Of a stretch of 64,000 nucleotides of DNA, positions 7,892 to 16,475 are shown piece after piece. Origin of the DNA: Paenibacillus sp. FSL H7-0737 (GTDB lineage Bacteria; Bacillota; Bacilli; Paenibacillales; Paenibacillaceae); assembly GCF_000758545.1 (NCBI RefSeq), contig NZ_CP009279.1:992001-1056000 (forward strand), in the 5' to 3' direction. Below the pieces are notes generated by a model. It was not told where the DNA came from. It saw only the letters and a program-made list of their open reading frames with translations, and ran no database searches. The translations under genes were made by a program, and so were the position numbers. Positions within the stretch are counted from its first letter, which is position 1; each line of letters starts with the position of its first letter.

Positions 7892-9708
7892 ATCGTCTCA
7901 CGCTCCGCTATAATGTCTATTTCCAGTCTTACAACTACTCCACCTGCTCTGAGGTTGTCCACCGTCAAGATGGCGCTATCTCCGCATACGAGCTTGAGCC
8001 GAGCCAGAACGTTCGGCAGACCAATACCAGAGCCTGTAGCTTCCTTGTCTTGCTCTGTATTTCTTAATAAATCTATATCTGTTCTAGTGGAATGTTGAAG
8101 CTTCTGCCGCAAAAGATCCAGTTTCGCTGAAGGGATAGCATTTCCATTGTTTTGAATACAGATTTCCATTCGCTTGTCGCCCAATTTGGCCGCGGTGATC
8201 TCAACAAATCCGTCTGAGCGGGAATGGTTAAAACCGTGTTTGAAATAGTTTTCTACAATAGGCTGCAGAATCATCTTAGGCATAAATGTCTCTAAAAGAG
8301 CTTCCTCCATATCGTAACGGAAACTGAATTTATTTTCAAAACGTTCCTTCTGTAGTTCGACGTAAGCTTTGACATGATCCAGTTCCTCCTTAACCGTGAC
8401 AATCTTCTCCTCATTGTACATGCTGTAGCGCATCATTTTCGCTAGCGCCGAAAGAAGAGAGTAGATTTGGGGTACTTTAAGCTCCAAGGCAAGCGTACCG
8501 ATGATCTGCAAGGTGTTGTTAAGGAAATGCGGATTGATTTGCGCTTGCAAAGCCCGCAATTCATTCGTTTTATTAGTTAATTCCAGCTTGTATTCTCTTA
8601 GGATCAGATTGTTGATCGTATCCATCATACTGCGGAACCGTTCTGTAACGACACCGATCTCGTCTTTGCCCATGGGACGGATATCGATATCAAGCTTCCC
8701 GGTCTGGACCTGATTCATGTAGCGGGTCAATTGCTTGATCGGGGCAGTGATTCGAAAAGAGATTAGGATCGTTAGCGTTGTAATTGTAATCAGCAGCAGG
8801 ACCATTAGTGCTATATTGATCGTTGCCGCCTCATTGGCTTCTCGAAAAAGATAAGATACGGGAATCTGCTTCACCAACGTCCAATTTAACCCTGGACCTT
8901 CGATATTCTGGTAAATAAACATAGCTTTGTCCTCTTCAAAGTATCCTTGTGAGCTTTGCTTGTCCCTGATATTCGTATCGTACCAAGCTGCATTCAGTTT
9001 CTTGCCGTATTCTTCACTATTGTCCCCATAGACAATGTTTCCGTTGCCATCCAGCAGCCAGATGTTCTCCTGCTTCTGATCATATAACTGACTGATGATG
9101 TCGGTTAGAGCCGTTAGCTTGACATCAATCGACAGGTAACCAAGCGCTTTTGTGGTAGGGACTCTTTCGATTCTTCTGTGTAAGGTAAACACTGGCTCCG
9201 GTATAAATTGCGGGATCGGTGCCGTTAGGCCGTAGCTATGACTTAAATGCGTACTCTGTAAGGATACCGCAGAATCGGTATTGATCTTGGAATCAGGATA
9301 AGGTGGAACACCCTGCCAACGTTTCGGTGTATTTTGGGTGAGCAGAGTGGCTTTGCTGTCCTTGACACCGTATAAATAGACCTGAGATATGTCAGGCATA
9401 GATGATGAAATGTAATTCAGAGAAGAATAAATTCGTGCATTTGCTAGCATATCCTCGTATCCAGCTTCGAGAGATCTGTAGAATTCTGAATCTGAATAGA
9501 CGATAAGGGAGAGTCGATTGATTTCCTGAATCAAACTTTCAATGTTTCTAGTACCTTGAAAGAGAAGGTTCGTATTCTCATCTACTGCTCTTGTTCTTAA
9601 GGATTGAGTACTAAAGTGGTAGCTTATAAACATCGTGGCCATAATACAAATTAGTGTTGGAAGTAGGATGAAAACGATCATTTTTGTGCGAATCGTGTTC
9701 CATTTCAT
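7888..9708 (-). CDS. YesM-type sensor histidine kinase
   Basis: A 606-residue membrane kinase. One membrane segment lies at about residues 10-30 and a second at about 295-317. Between them is an extracytoplasmic sensor region of about 260 residues of the Cache type. Then come a HAMP linker (ITAPIKQLTRYMNQVQTG), the His_kinase motif QAQINPHFLNNTLQ with phosphorylated H394, and an ATPase domain (QPIVENYFKHGF; GSGIGLPNV). It probably senses an extracellular sugar or a binding-protein complex and phosphorylates the coupled YesN-type regulator. No good ribosome binding site precedes the ATG at 9708, so translation initiation may be weak. Divergent from the ABC importer operon. Confidence 0.92.
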   Translation of the reverse strand: MKWNTIRTKMIVFILLPTLICIMATMFISYHFSTQSLRTRAVDENTNLLFQGTRNIESLIQEINRLSLIVYSDSEFYRSLEAGYEDMLANARIYSSLNYISSSMPDISQVYLYGVKDSKATLLTQNTPKRWQGVPPYPDSKINTDSAVSLQSTHLSHSYGLTAPIPQFIPEPVFTLHRRIERVPTTKALGYLSIDVKLTALTDIISQLYDQKQENIWLLDGNGNIVYGDNSEEYGKKLNAAWYDTNIRDKQSSQGYFEEDKAMFIYQNIEGPGLNWTLVKQIPVSYLFREANEAATINIALMVLLLITITTLTILISFRITAPIKQLTRYMNQVQTGKLDIDIRPMGKDEIGVVTERFRSMMDTINNLILREYKLELTNKTNELRALQAQINPHFLNNTLQIIGTLALELKVPQIYSLLSALAKMMRYSMYNEEKIVTVKEELDHVKAYVELQKERFENKFSFRYDMEEALLETFMPKMILQPIVENYFKHGFNHSRSDGFVEITAAKLGDKRMEICIQNNGNAIPSAKLDLLRQKLQHSTRTDIDLLRNTEQDKEATGSGIGLPNVLARLKLVCGDSAILTVDNLRAGGVVVRLEIDIIAERETI

Positions 9709-9737
9709 CGAAATTTGTCACATCCGATCAATATTTT

Positions 9738-9765
9738 ACACCTGAAAGATCACTTCCGTAGGTGT
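9738..9765. promoter_or_regulatory. Inverted repeat between kinase and ABC importer genes
   Basis: ACACCT (9738-9743) and AGGTGT (9760-9765) form a 6-bp dyad with 16 bases between them, in the middle of the 136-base divergent control region. It may be a binding site for the YesN-type regulator. Short arms make this a weak call. Confidence 0.3.
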
Positions 9766-9844
9766 GAGGTGCGCTCAAAAAAACAGATAATATGTGTATA
9801 AAGCATAAACAAGTAAGTGAGCAAAAGAAAGGGGGGGACAATAA

Positions 9845-10726
9845 ATGCGCGGCACTAAGTTGTCCCAGTTAGGTCAACAGGTATTCTTCGTTGGTCCTGC
9901 AGTTTTGTTTTTTACCTTAATAACGATTATCCCATTTATCATGGGGATGTATTACTCCTTCACAGACTGGAACGGTGTATCCGGTAATGTAAGTTGGGTA
10001 GGATTTCAAAACTTCACCACTATATTTACGAATGACCCCGACTTCTGGTCTTCCTTTTGGTTTACCGTAAGATTTACTGTGTTAGGTGTAATTTTGACTA
10101 ATGTGGTAGGGTTTTTCCTAGCTTATCTGTTAACGAAACCATTAAAGACACGTAACATGCTTCGGACGATCTTCTTTATGCCGAACGTTATTGGGGGATT
10201 GTTGCTCGGGTTCATCTGGCAATTTATCTTCATCAAAGGGTTCGCAACAATGGGAGAACTCACAGGCTGGTCGTTCTTTAATCTTCCTTGGCTGGGTGAT
10301 GCAACAACCGGCTTCTGGGCGATTGTAATGGTTTTTGTTTGGCAGTCTTCCGGTTATCTAATGGTTATCTACATCGCTTCTCTCAGTAACGTATCGAAAG
10401 AAGTCCTGGAAGCGGCTGATATTGATGGTGCCTCCCGTTGGCAGGTACTACGCAGCATTGTAGTTCCGTTGATTATGCCGGCTGTAACCATTGGTTTGTT
10501 CTTGGCCATTTCTTGGTCCTTCAAAATGTTTGACCTTAACCTTTCCTTGACGAAAGGCGGACCGTTCAAATCTACAGAATCAGTTGCTATGAATATTTAC
10601 AATGAAGCCTTCCTGAACAATCGTTACGGTCTGGGTACTGCTAAAGCGCTGCTGTTCTTCGTTATCGTGGCGATTATCACTCTGATTCAAGTCCGTATTA
10701 CGAAGAGCAAGGAGGTAGAAGCTTAA
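9845..10726 (+). CDS. Sugar ABC transporter permease (MalF/UgpA type)
   Basis: A 293-residue inner-membrane permease with six predicted membrane segments, starting with one at about residues 15-38. The cytoplasmic ATPase-contact loop is EVLEAADIDGASRWQVLRSI, the EAA motif of the CUT1 family that imports oligosaccharides. GGGGGG lies just upstream of the ATG. The next permease gene starts one base inside this gene's stop codon (TAATG), and the substrate-binding lipoprotein follows, so the three form one operon. No ATPase gene is present in the operon; as in many Firmicutes CUT1 systems, a shared MsmX/MsmK-type ATPase encoded elsewhere would have to energise it (inference). Confidence 0.93.
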   Translation: MRGTKLSQLGQQVFFVGPAVLFFTLITIIPFIMGMYYSFTDWNGVSGNVSWVGFQNFTTIFTNDPDFWSSFWFTVRFTVLGVILTNVVGFFLAYLLTKPLKTRNMLRTIFFMPNVIGGLLLGFIWQFIFIKGFATMGELTGWSFFNLPWLGDATTGFWAIVMVFVWQSSGYLMVIYIASLSNVSKEVLEAADIDGASRWQVLRSIVVPLIMPAVTIGLFLAISWSFKMFDLNLSLTKGGPFKSTESVAMNIYNEAFLNNRYGLGTAKALLFFVIVAIITLIQVRITKSKEVEA

Positions 10727-11559
10727 TGAACGCCAAGACAAAAAGCAGATGGAATATCGGCGTGGAAGTGTTGATGATTCTTCTGGCCCTGCTCTTCCTG
10801 TCTCCATTTTATTTCTTGCTAGCAAACTCAGTGAAATCGTTCGGTGAAATTCTGAGTGATGCTGCAAGCTGGCCACAGACATTTATGTGGTCGAACTATA
10901 CAAGTGCTTGGAAATTGGCACGTTTCGGTGAAGCTTTCCGAAATTCGGTTATCATAACTGTTATCAGTGTTATTCTAATCTCTCTGTTTAGTGCGATGGC
11001 TTCTTATCGTATGGTTCGGGCGAATACGAAATTTAATCAGTTTTTGTTACTGTTGTTCGTAGCCGCAATGGTTGTTCCGTTTCAAACGATCATGATTCCA
11101 ATCTTGAAAGTTGTAAATGTAATGGGAGTAAACAACTCCTTCCTGGGTTTGATTATCACGAATCTAGGGATCAGTGTTCCAATGGCAATCTTTCTATTCC
11201 ACGGCTTTATCAAGTCCGTTCCGCTTGAAATTGAAGAGGCGGCTACAGTTGATGGATGTAATCCAATTACCGTATTCTTCCGCATAGTACTTCCTTTGCT
11301 GAAGCCAATGGTAATGACAACGATCGTGCTTAATGCACTTGGGATATGGAATGACTATCTGCTGCCTTCCTTGATTCTTCAGGCACCAGAACTTCGGACC
11401 ATTCCGCTGGCGACCTTCTCCTTCTTTGGTCAATACACCAAACAATGGGATATGGCGCTTCCGGCTCTCGTAATCGGGATTGCTCCAATTATCATTTTCT
11501 ATCTGTTCATGCAGCGTTACATTGTTGAGGGAATAGCGGCTGGCTCGGTGAAAGGTTAA
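10726..11559 (+). CDS. Sugar ABC transporter permease (MalG/UgpE type)
   Basis: A 277-residue permease, the second half of the CUT1 membrane channel. Six membrane segments are predicted, the first at about residues 12-33. The EAA loop is EIEEAATVDGCNPITVFFRI, followed by LPLLKP. The C-terminus ends YIVEGIAAGSVKG, the usual ending for MalG-type permeases. It overlaps the preceding permease gene by one base and is followed 61 bases later by the binding-protein gene. It should act with both neighbours to import an oligosaccharide under control of the divergent YesM/YesN-type pair. Confidence 0.93.
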   Translation: MNAKTKSRWNIGVEVLMILLALLFLSPFYFLLANSVKSFGEILSDAASWPQTFMWSNYTSAWKLARFGEAFRNSVIITVISVILISLFSAMASYRMVRANTKFNQFLLLLFVAAMVVPFQTIMIPILKVVNVMGVNNSFLGLIITNLGISVPMAIFLFHGFIKSVPLEIEEAATVDGCNPITVFFRIVLPLLKPMVMTTIVLNALGIWNDYLLPSLILQAPELRTIPLATFSFFGQYTKQWDMALPALVIGIAPIIIFYLFMQRYIVEGIAAGSVKG

Positions 11560-11620
11560 CACCGAGCCCTCCGTTCCAAATATTTCATAAGTAGTCCACT
11601 ATCTTAAGGGGGAAAATATA

Positions 11621-12922
11621 ATGAATAAGAAACGCTCGGCAGTTGCACTTTCGGCAGTAATGGCGATGAGTTTAGCATTAACAGCATGCGGTGGAGGCAA
11701 TAACGCTTCTAGTAACTCACAAAATGGAAGCGCTGGCACAGATAAAGGTGAAGTAAAGACGGTTAAGATCTTTCAATTCAAAACTGAAATCGTTGAAGGT
11801 CTTAATGAGCTTAAGGTTGAATTTGAAAAAGAACACCCTAACATCAAGCTGGATATTCAAACCGTTGGTGGTGGTGCCGATTACGCTGCAGCACTGAAGA
11901 CTAAGTTTGCTTCCGGCGACGCGCCTGACATTTTCTCAAATGGCGGATATGCTGAAATGGAGCTTTGGGGAGATAAGATGGAAGATCTGTCCGATCAACC
12001 TTGGGTGAAAGATCTGATTCCTATGGCAGCAGAGCCAATGACTAAAGACGGTAAAGTGTACGGTATGCCAATGAACCTTGAAGGAATTGGTTTTGTATAT
12101 AACAAAGACCTGTTCGAAAAAGCAGGCATCACTGAAACTCCTAAAACATTGTCACAACTAGAAGATGCGGCTAAGAAATTGCAAGCGATTGGCGTAACTC
12201 CTTTTGGTAATGCGTATCAAGAATGGTGGCTCCTTGGTAACCAAGGGATCAGCGTAGCATTTGCTCAACAAGATGATGTAAATGGCTTCATTAAGAGCTT
12301 GAATGATGGTACGGGTACAATCGTAGGTAACAAAGTGTTTGAAGATTGGAGCAACTTGCTCAACTTGACTTTGAAATACGGACAAAAAAATCCGTTGACT
12401 ACAGATGCTAACACTCACTTGGCTATGTTTGCTAAAGGTGAAACTGCAATGATGCAAGAAGGTAACTGGGCACAAACCCTTGTTGATAACATTACACCTG
12501 ACATGAACATCGGTATGTTCCCTATGCCAATCAATGAAGATGCTGCAAAGAATGACAAAATGACTGTAGGTATTCCTGCAAACCTTGTTATCAACAAAGA
12601 TTCCGGATCTAAAGAAGAAGCTAAAACATTCTTGAACTGGTTGGTAACTTCAGATATGGGTAAAGAGTACATCGTTAAAAAATGGAAATTCATCCCTGCG
12701 TTGTCCACCATCGAAGCAACTCCTGAAGATATCGGTAAGCTTGGATCTGACGTATGGAACTATGTAAAAGAAGACAAAGTGTATGGTTTGCAATCCTCTA
12801 AATTCCCTGACGGTGTAACTCAAGAATTTGCTAGTGTGATTCAACAGATGATCGCTGGCAAGGTTGATGTGAATGGCTGGATGACAGGCATGCAAGCAGC
12901 TTGGGACAAGCTTAAGAAATAA
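11621..12922 (+). CDS. Sugar ABC transporter substrate-binding lipoprotein
   Basis: A 433-residue binding protein of the MalE-like family 1. A lipoprotein signal peptide ends in LTAC at about residue 22, so the mature protein would be tethered to the outer face of the membrane. A flexible Asn/Ser/Gly-rich linker follows, then the bilobal domain. Motifs such as APDIFSNGGYAEMELWG and YGMPMNLEGIGFVYNKDLFEKAGI are typical of the family. AAGGGGG precedes the ATG. As the third gene of the permease operon it supplies substrate to the two permeases. Specificity cannot be read from sequence; the surrounding GH31 and GH42 enzymes suggest a plant-derived or galactose-containing oligosaccharide. Confidence 0.93.
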   Translation: MNKKRSAVALSAVMAMSLALTACGGGNNASSNSQNGSAGTDKGEVKTVKIFQFKTEIVEGLNELKVEFEKEHPNIKLDIQTVGGGADYAAALKTKFASGDAPDIFSNGGYAEMELWGDKMEDLSDQPWVKDLIPMAAEPMTKDGKVYGMPMNLEGIGFVYNKDLFEKAGITETPKTLSQLEDAAKKLQAIGVTPFGNAYQEWWLLGNQGISVAFAQQDDVNGFIKSLNDGTGTIVGNKVFEDWSNLLNLTLKYGQKNPLTTDANTHLAMFAKGETAMMQEGNWAQTLVDNITPDMNIGMFPMPINEDAAKNDKMTVGIPANLVINKDSGSKEEAKTFLNWLVTSDMGKEYIVKKWKFIPALSTIEATPEDIGKLGSDVWNYVKEDKVYGLQSSKFPDGVTQEFASVIQQMIAGKVDVNGWMTGMQAAWDKLKK

Positions 12923-12963
12923 GTGAAGCTCGTTCATAAGATTAAAATGGACTAGTGGTTAAC

Positions 12964-13016
12964 AAAGGCGTTCTCCGTATACCTCATCATTATGAGACGG
13001 GGAGCGCCTTTTATTT
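12964..13016 (+). terminator. Intrinsic terminator after the sugar ABC operon
   Basis: AAAGGCG-TTCTCCGT (12964-12978) pairs with ACGGGGAGCGCCTTT (12997-13012 region) and is followed by TTATTTT. It separates the binding-protein gene from the GH42 gene. Confidence 0.7.
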
Positions 13017-13048
13017 TGGTGATAACAAGATAGGGGGAGAGGACGCCG

Positions 13049-15040
13049 GTGAAACGATATGATCTTATTCAGATAGGTGTGGACTATTACCCGGAGCATT
13101 GGGAAGAATCCATGTGGGAACCAGATATCAAATTAATGAAGGAAACAGGTGTCAAGGTAGTTCGAGTCGCCGAGTTTGCATGGAGCCGGTTAGAGATAGC
13201 GGAGGGCAATTACCAGTTCGGTTGGCTGGACCGCGCGCTGGATCTTTTTCATAAGTATGGATTACAGGTTGTGATTGGTACGCCCACAGCTACACCTCCT
13301 AGATGGTTAACTACGAAATTTCCGGACGTTTTGCCGCTATTTGCGAAGGGAGAGACCTTTCATCCGGGGGTACGCGGACACCGCTGCTATAATAGTACAT
13401 CTTTGCGCGAATACGGAAGTCGTATCACGCAGCGACTTGCGGAGCACTATAGTAAACACCCGGCCGTTATTGGTTGGCAGACTGATAATGAATTCGGGAT
13501 GTTAGATTGTCATTGTGATGCTTGTAATATAGCGTTTCGCAATTGGGTGAAAGCCAAATATGGCAGCCTTGATCGGGTGAATGCAGAGTGGGGAACGGTT
13601 GTGTGGAGTGGAGAATATAGCGATTGGAATGAGCTTACTGTTCCACTGGGTGGATCACCACATCAGAATCCATCATTCCTGCTAGATTATCAGCGGTTTC
13701 AGTGGGATTCGGTGGTAGCATTCCAGAAGACCCAAATTGATATTTTGCGGTCTGTTTGTCCGCAGCATTTTATCACTCATAACTTTCATAGCTATCCGCA
13801 GCGTCTGGATATGTACGCAGTCGGTGCTGATCTGGATGTCGCTGCATTTGACTATTATCCGAATACTTCGCCAACCAAGCAAGCGACAACACCATATAGC
13901 GGAGCACTTTCACTAGATGTAACCCGTGGTATTAAACGTCAAAACTTCTGGATCATGGAGCAGCTAAGTGGTTCACCAGGTTGTTGGATGCCGATGTGGA
14001 GAACGCCGTATCCTGGGATGATTCGTGCTTATGCGTGGCAGACGATAGCCAGAGGTGCGGATACCGTCGTTCATTTCCGCTGGCGTAGTGCAGTCGCGGG
14101 AGCAGAGCAATTCTGGCACGGACTGATTGATCACAGCAATGTCCCAGGACGCAGGTTTGCGGAGTTCACTCAGCTATGCCATGAGGTTAATACACTCGGG
14201 GAGAAGCTGACTGGAACGACGCTAAAGAATGAAGTAGCTATACTCCATTCTCATGAAGAAAAAGCAGCGCTGGATATTCAGCCTCAGGCTGAAGGATTCG
14301 ATTATTATGAGAATATTAAACAGATACACCGTGCGGTGACGAAGCTCGGTATGGGTTGCGATGTTATCGATTTTAGACAATCGCTGGATGGTTATAAAGT
14401 AGTGATTGCTCCGAATTTATATTTGCTGGATGAGGAGATTGTACGTAGTTTGGAGGATTTTGCACTAGCTGGCGGAACTTTGCTTATTACCAATCGAAGT
14501 GGCGTGAAAACTACAAATAACATCGCAGTCATGCAGCCACTACCGGGGCTACTGAGCTATTGCACAGGGGTTGAAGTGCTGGAGTATGATCCAATAGGTG
14601 CTGAAACCCATAAGGTCGTTGATGCTGAGGGGAACCAATATGAATGCACGCAGTGGTGCGACATCCTGAGACCTGTTGTGGCATGGCCGATTGCGTGGTA
14701 TGGCGATGATTTCTATAGTGGAACTCCGGCTGTAACCGTCAATGCTTTTGGAAAAGGTCAGGTTTATTACTTTGGGACTCATATGGAAGAGAGATTCTGG
14801 TCAGTTTTATTGGAGCGCCTTTCCAAACAGCAGGGGCTGTTTAGATTTGAGGGTTTGCCGGATGGAGTACAGGCCTCTGTGCGCTCGGGAGATCAAGGAA
14901 GCTTCTTATTCTTGCTTAATTTGAACCGGGAGTCTGTGACGATCCCGTTGCCGCAGGAGTATAACAGTCTGCTGAACCACTCGATTTGTTCAGGAGAGCT
15001 GCAGCTTGAGCCATATGGTGTGGAAATTCTGGAAATGTAA
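13049..15040 (+). CDS. Beta-galactosidase, glycoside hydrolase family 42 (zinc-cluster type)
   Basis: A 663-residue GH42 enzyme that hydrolyses terminal beta-galactosides. The acid/base is E148 in TDNEFG and the nucleophile is E304 in WIMEQLSG. A Cys cluster (CHCDAC at about residues 153-158, plus the Cys in RGHRCYN) matches the structural zinc site known in Thermus-type GH42 enzymes. The order is TIM barrel, trimerisation domain (about 390-600) and small C-terminal beta domain. No signal peptide: cytoplasmic. The start is GTG, preceded by GGGGGAGAGG. It follows the importer operon behind a terminator, so it has its own promoter or depends on read-through. It contrasts with the second GH42 gene downstream, which lacks the Cys cluster. 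Confidence 0.94.
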   Translation: MKRYDLIQIGVDYYPEHWEESMWEPDIKLMKETGVKVVRVAEFAWSRLEIAEGNYQFGWLDRALDLFHKYGLQVVIGTPTATPPRWLTTKFPDVLPLFAKGETFHPGVRGHRCYNSTSLREYGSRITQRLAEHYSKHPAVIGWQTDNEFGMLDCHCDACNIAFRNWVKAKYGSLDRVNAEWGTVVWSGEYSDWNELTVPLGGSPHQNPSFLLDYQRFQWDSVVAFQKTQIDILRSVCPQHFITHNFHSYPQRLDMYAVGADLDVAAFDYYPNTSPTKQATTPYSGALSLDVTRGIKRQNFWIMEQLSGSPGCWMPMWRTPYPGMIRAYAWQTIARGADTVVHFRWRSAVAGAEQFWHGLIDHSNVPGRRFAEFTQLCHEVNTLGEKLTGTTLKNEVAILHSHEEKAALDIQPQAEGFDYYENIKQIHRAVTKLGMGCDVIDFRQSLDGYKVVIAPNLYLLDEEIVRSLEDFALAGGTLLITNRSGVKTTNNIAVMQPLPGLLSYCTGVEVLEYDPIGAETHKVVDAEGNQYECTQWCDILRPVVAWPIAWYGDDFYSGTPAVTVNAFGKGQVYYFGTHMEERFWSVLLERLSKQQGLFRFEGLPDGVQASVRSGDQGSFLFLLNLNRESVTIPLPQEYNSLLNHSICSGELQLEPYGVEILEM

Positions 15041-15225
15041 AAGATTCTAAGTAATTGTTGATGGGGAGAGGGCTTTATCTCCTTGAGGGTTAACCCTTGT
15101 GATTGAGATTGAGATTGAGATTTGTGATTGTATAATGTGCAATTAAATGTACTCCTTGGGTCGGGAGAGCTGTCGAGACAAGCCAGTTAGTGGAGTGAAG
15201 AATGCTGCGTTTGTACGGTGCGGAA

Positions 15226-15409
15226 TAGCTGCACTTTCTACACTTATTTTATGCTCTCGGCCTATGAAATGGATTTAGTTGTATTTAGTGCAGCTATAAT
15301 GCGAAGTATCGCGGTTCACAGCCAAATGCTGAGAATATAACTGCACAGAATACACTTATATGGATATTTTCTGCTGAACAGGCTGATTTAAGTGTACAAA
15401 ATGCAGTTA
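15226..15409. repeat. Element A: four alternating 21-bp near-palindromes with 50/62/51 spacing
   Basis: In the 482-base gap between the GH42 gene and the AraC gene I see no gene. Instead there are four copies of a 21-bp motif with consensus TARCTGCAY-N4-TACACTTA at 15226-15246 (+), 15276-15296 (-), 15338-15358 (+) and 15389-15409 (-). Orientation alternates, so the whole element is dyad-symmetric. A related element with practically the same spacing lies at 41289-41473. No flanking inverted ends or transposase were seen. The left part of the gap also contains a short tandem GATTGA repeat (about 15100-15128). Confidence 0.75.
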
Positions 15410-15522
15410 CTCTGACACAGATGCCATACTAATGAGATCCACACAGCGATGAGCTCTGTCATAAGCAACCTTATGTAGCATTTCACTACGCAGGAGGCGA
15501 TTAAGCTGTACACCTTAGAGTA

Positions 15523-16365
15523 TTAGTGAAGTCGTCTAAACTGCTCCGGTGTAGTCCCTGACTGCTTGCGAAAGGTGGCAACATAATGGCTAACATCACG
15601 GAAGCCTACTCTCTGCGAGATGATTTTTACAGTAAGATCCGGCTGGCTTACGAGCATTTCTTTGCTTTTACGGATACGTAGCCGTACGAAATAGGCATAA
15701 GGAGATAGCCCAAAGGTTTGTATGAATAGATTGTTGAGATATCGCCCTGAGACGCCAAGCTGACCGGCTAGATCGTTAAGTCCGAGATCAGGATCACCAT
15801 AATGGCTGTCCATCCATTTCAGTAGCGGCTGCAGCTTATCGACATTACGGGATATCGTTGTGTTGTTATGCAGTTGCCCATATTTGCTTAAAGTAAGCAG
15901 AAAGCGATAAGCATCAGTGGAGGCAGTCAGACCAAACATGTCCTGTGAGGCATCATACTGATCAAGTATTTCTCTTAGCAGCTTGGAGAGAGGCGCCTCT
16001 TTTTCCCAGCGGTAAAAAGAATTCATATTCATCCCCAGCGTCTCCAAAATAGACCCTGCAGAGCTGCCTCCGAACGTTAAATAAGAGGTGCTCCAGTTAG
16101 CAGCCGAAGCTTCATAGCGATGTGGAGTATAGGGGAGAAGTAATACACCACTGCCTGCGGGAAGGGAGAAGCTTTTATTCTCAAAATGAATCACCCCTTC
16201 ACCAGACGCCGTTTGAAGCCAATGATAGGTTTCGTAGCCATCTAAGCGGGATACTTTTTCCTGTTGATGATTGTGACCGATACTGTCTAATGTGATAGGT
16301 AGATCCTGTCCACCCTCATGGGGGAACACTATTCTACGATGCACGATTCCCTTCAATGATTCCAT
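15523..16365 (-). CDS. AraC-family transcriptional regulator beside the second GH42 gene
   Basis: A 280-residue regulator with an N-terminal cupin-like sensor (about residues 30-110; SGVLLLPYTPHRYEA) and a C-terminal AraC double helix-turn-helix (LGLNDLAGQLGVSGRYLNNLF; VGFRDVSHYVATFRKQSGTTPEQFR). It is divergent from the second GH42 gene with about 110 bases between starts, so it is the likely local regulator of that gene. The start is uncertain: the only strong site, AAGAGGAG, directly abuts the ATG at 16365, which is too close. The TTG three codons in, at 16356, would have good spacing (9 bases) and may be the true start, shortening the protein by three residues. Confidence 0.87.
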   Translation of the reverse strand: MESLKGIVHRRIVFPHEGGQDLPITLDSIGHNHQQEKVSRLDGYETYHWLQTASGEGVIHFENKSFSLPAGSGVLLLPYTPHRYEASAANWSTSYLTFGGSSAGSILETLGMNMNSFYRWEKEAPLSKLLREILDQYDASQDMFGLTASTDAYRFLLTLSKYGQLHNNTTISRNVDKLQPLLKWMDSHYGDPDLGLNDLAGQLGVSGRYLNNLFIQTFGLSPYAYFVRLRIRKSKEMLVSQPDLTVKIISQRVGFRDVSHYVATFRKQSGTTPEQFRRLH

Positions 16366-16475
16366 CTCCTCTTAGTTCCATATTCTTATATGCTGGGAAG
16401 ATTATTTTATATTTATAGCGTCAGGTTAACCGATTACAATATATATATAATTATACTATAAAGGATGTGCGAAGT

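Noticed and set aside
15100-15128. Short GATTGA tandem repeat
   Set aside because: Only about three to four copies in AT-rich spacer; likely simple-sequence drift.
15226-15409. Insertion sequence remnant
   Set aside because: No transposase fragment, terminal inverted repeats with target duplication, or coding potential was found around either element.
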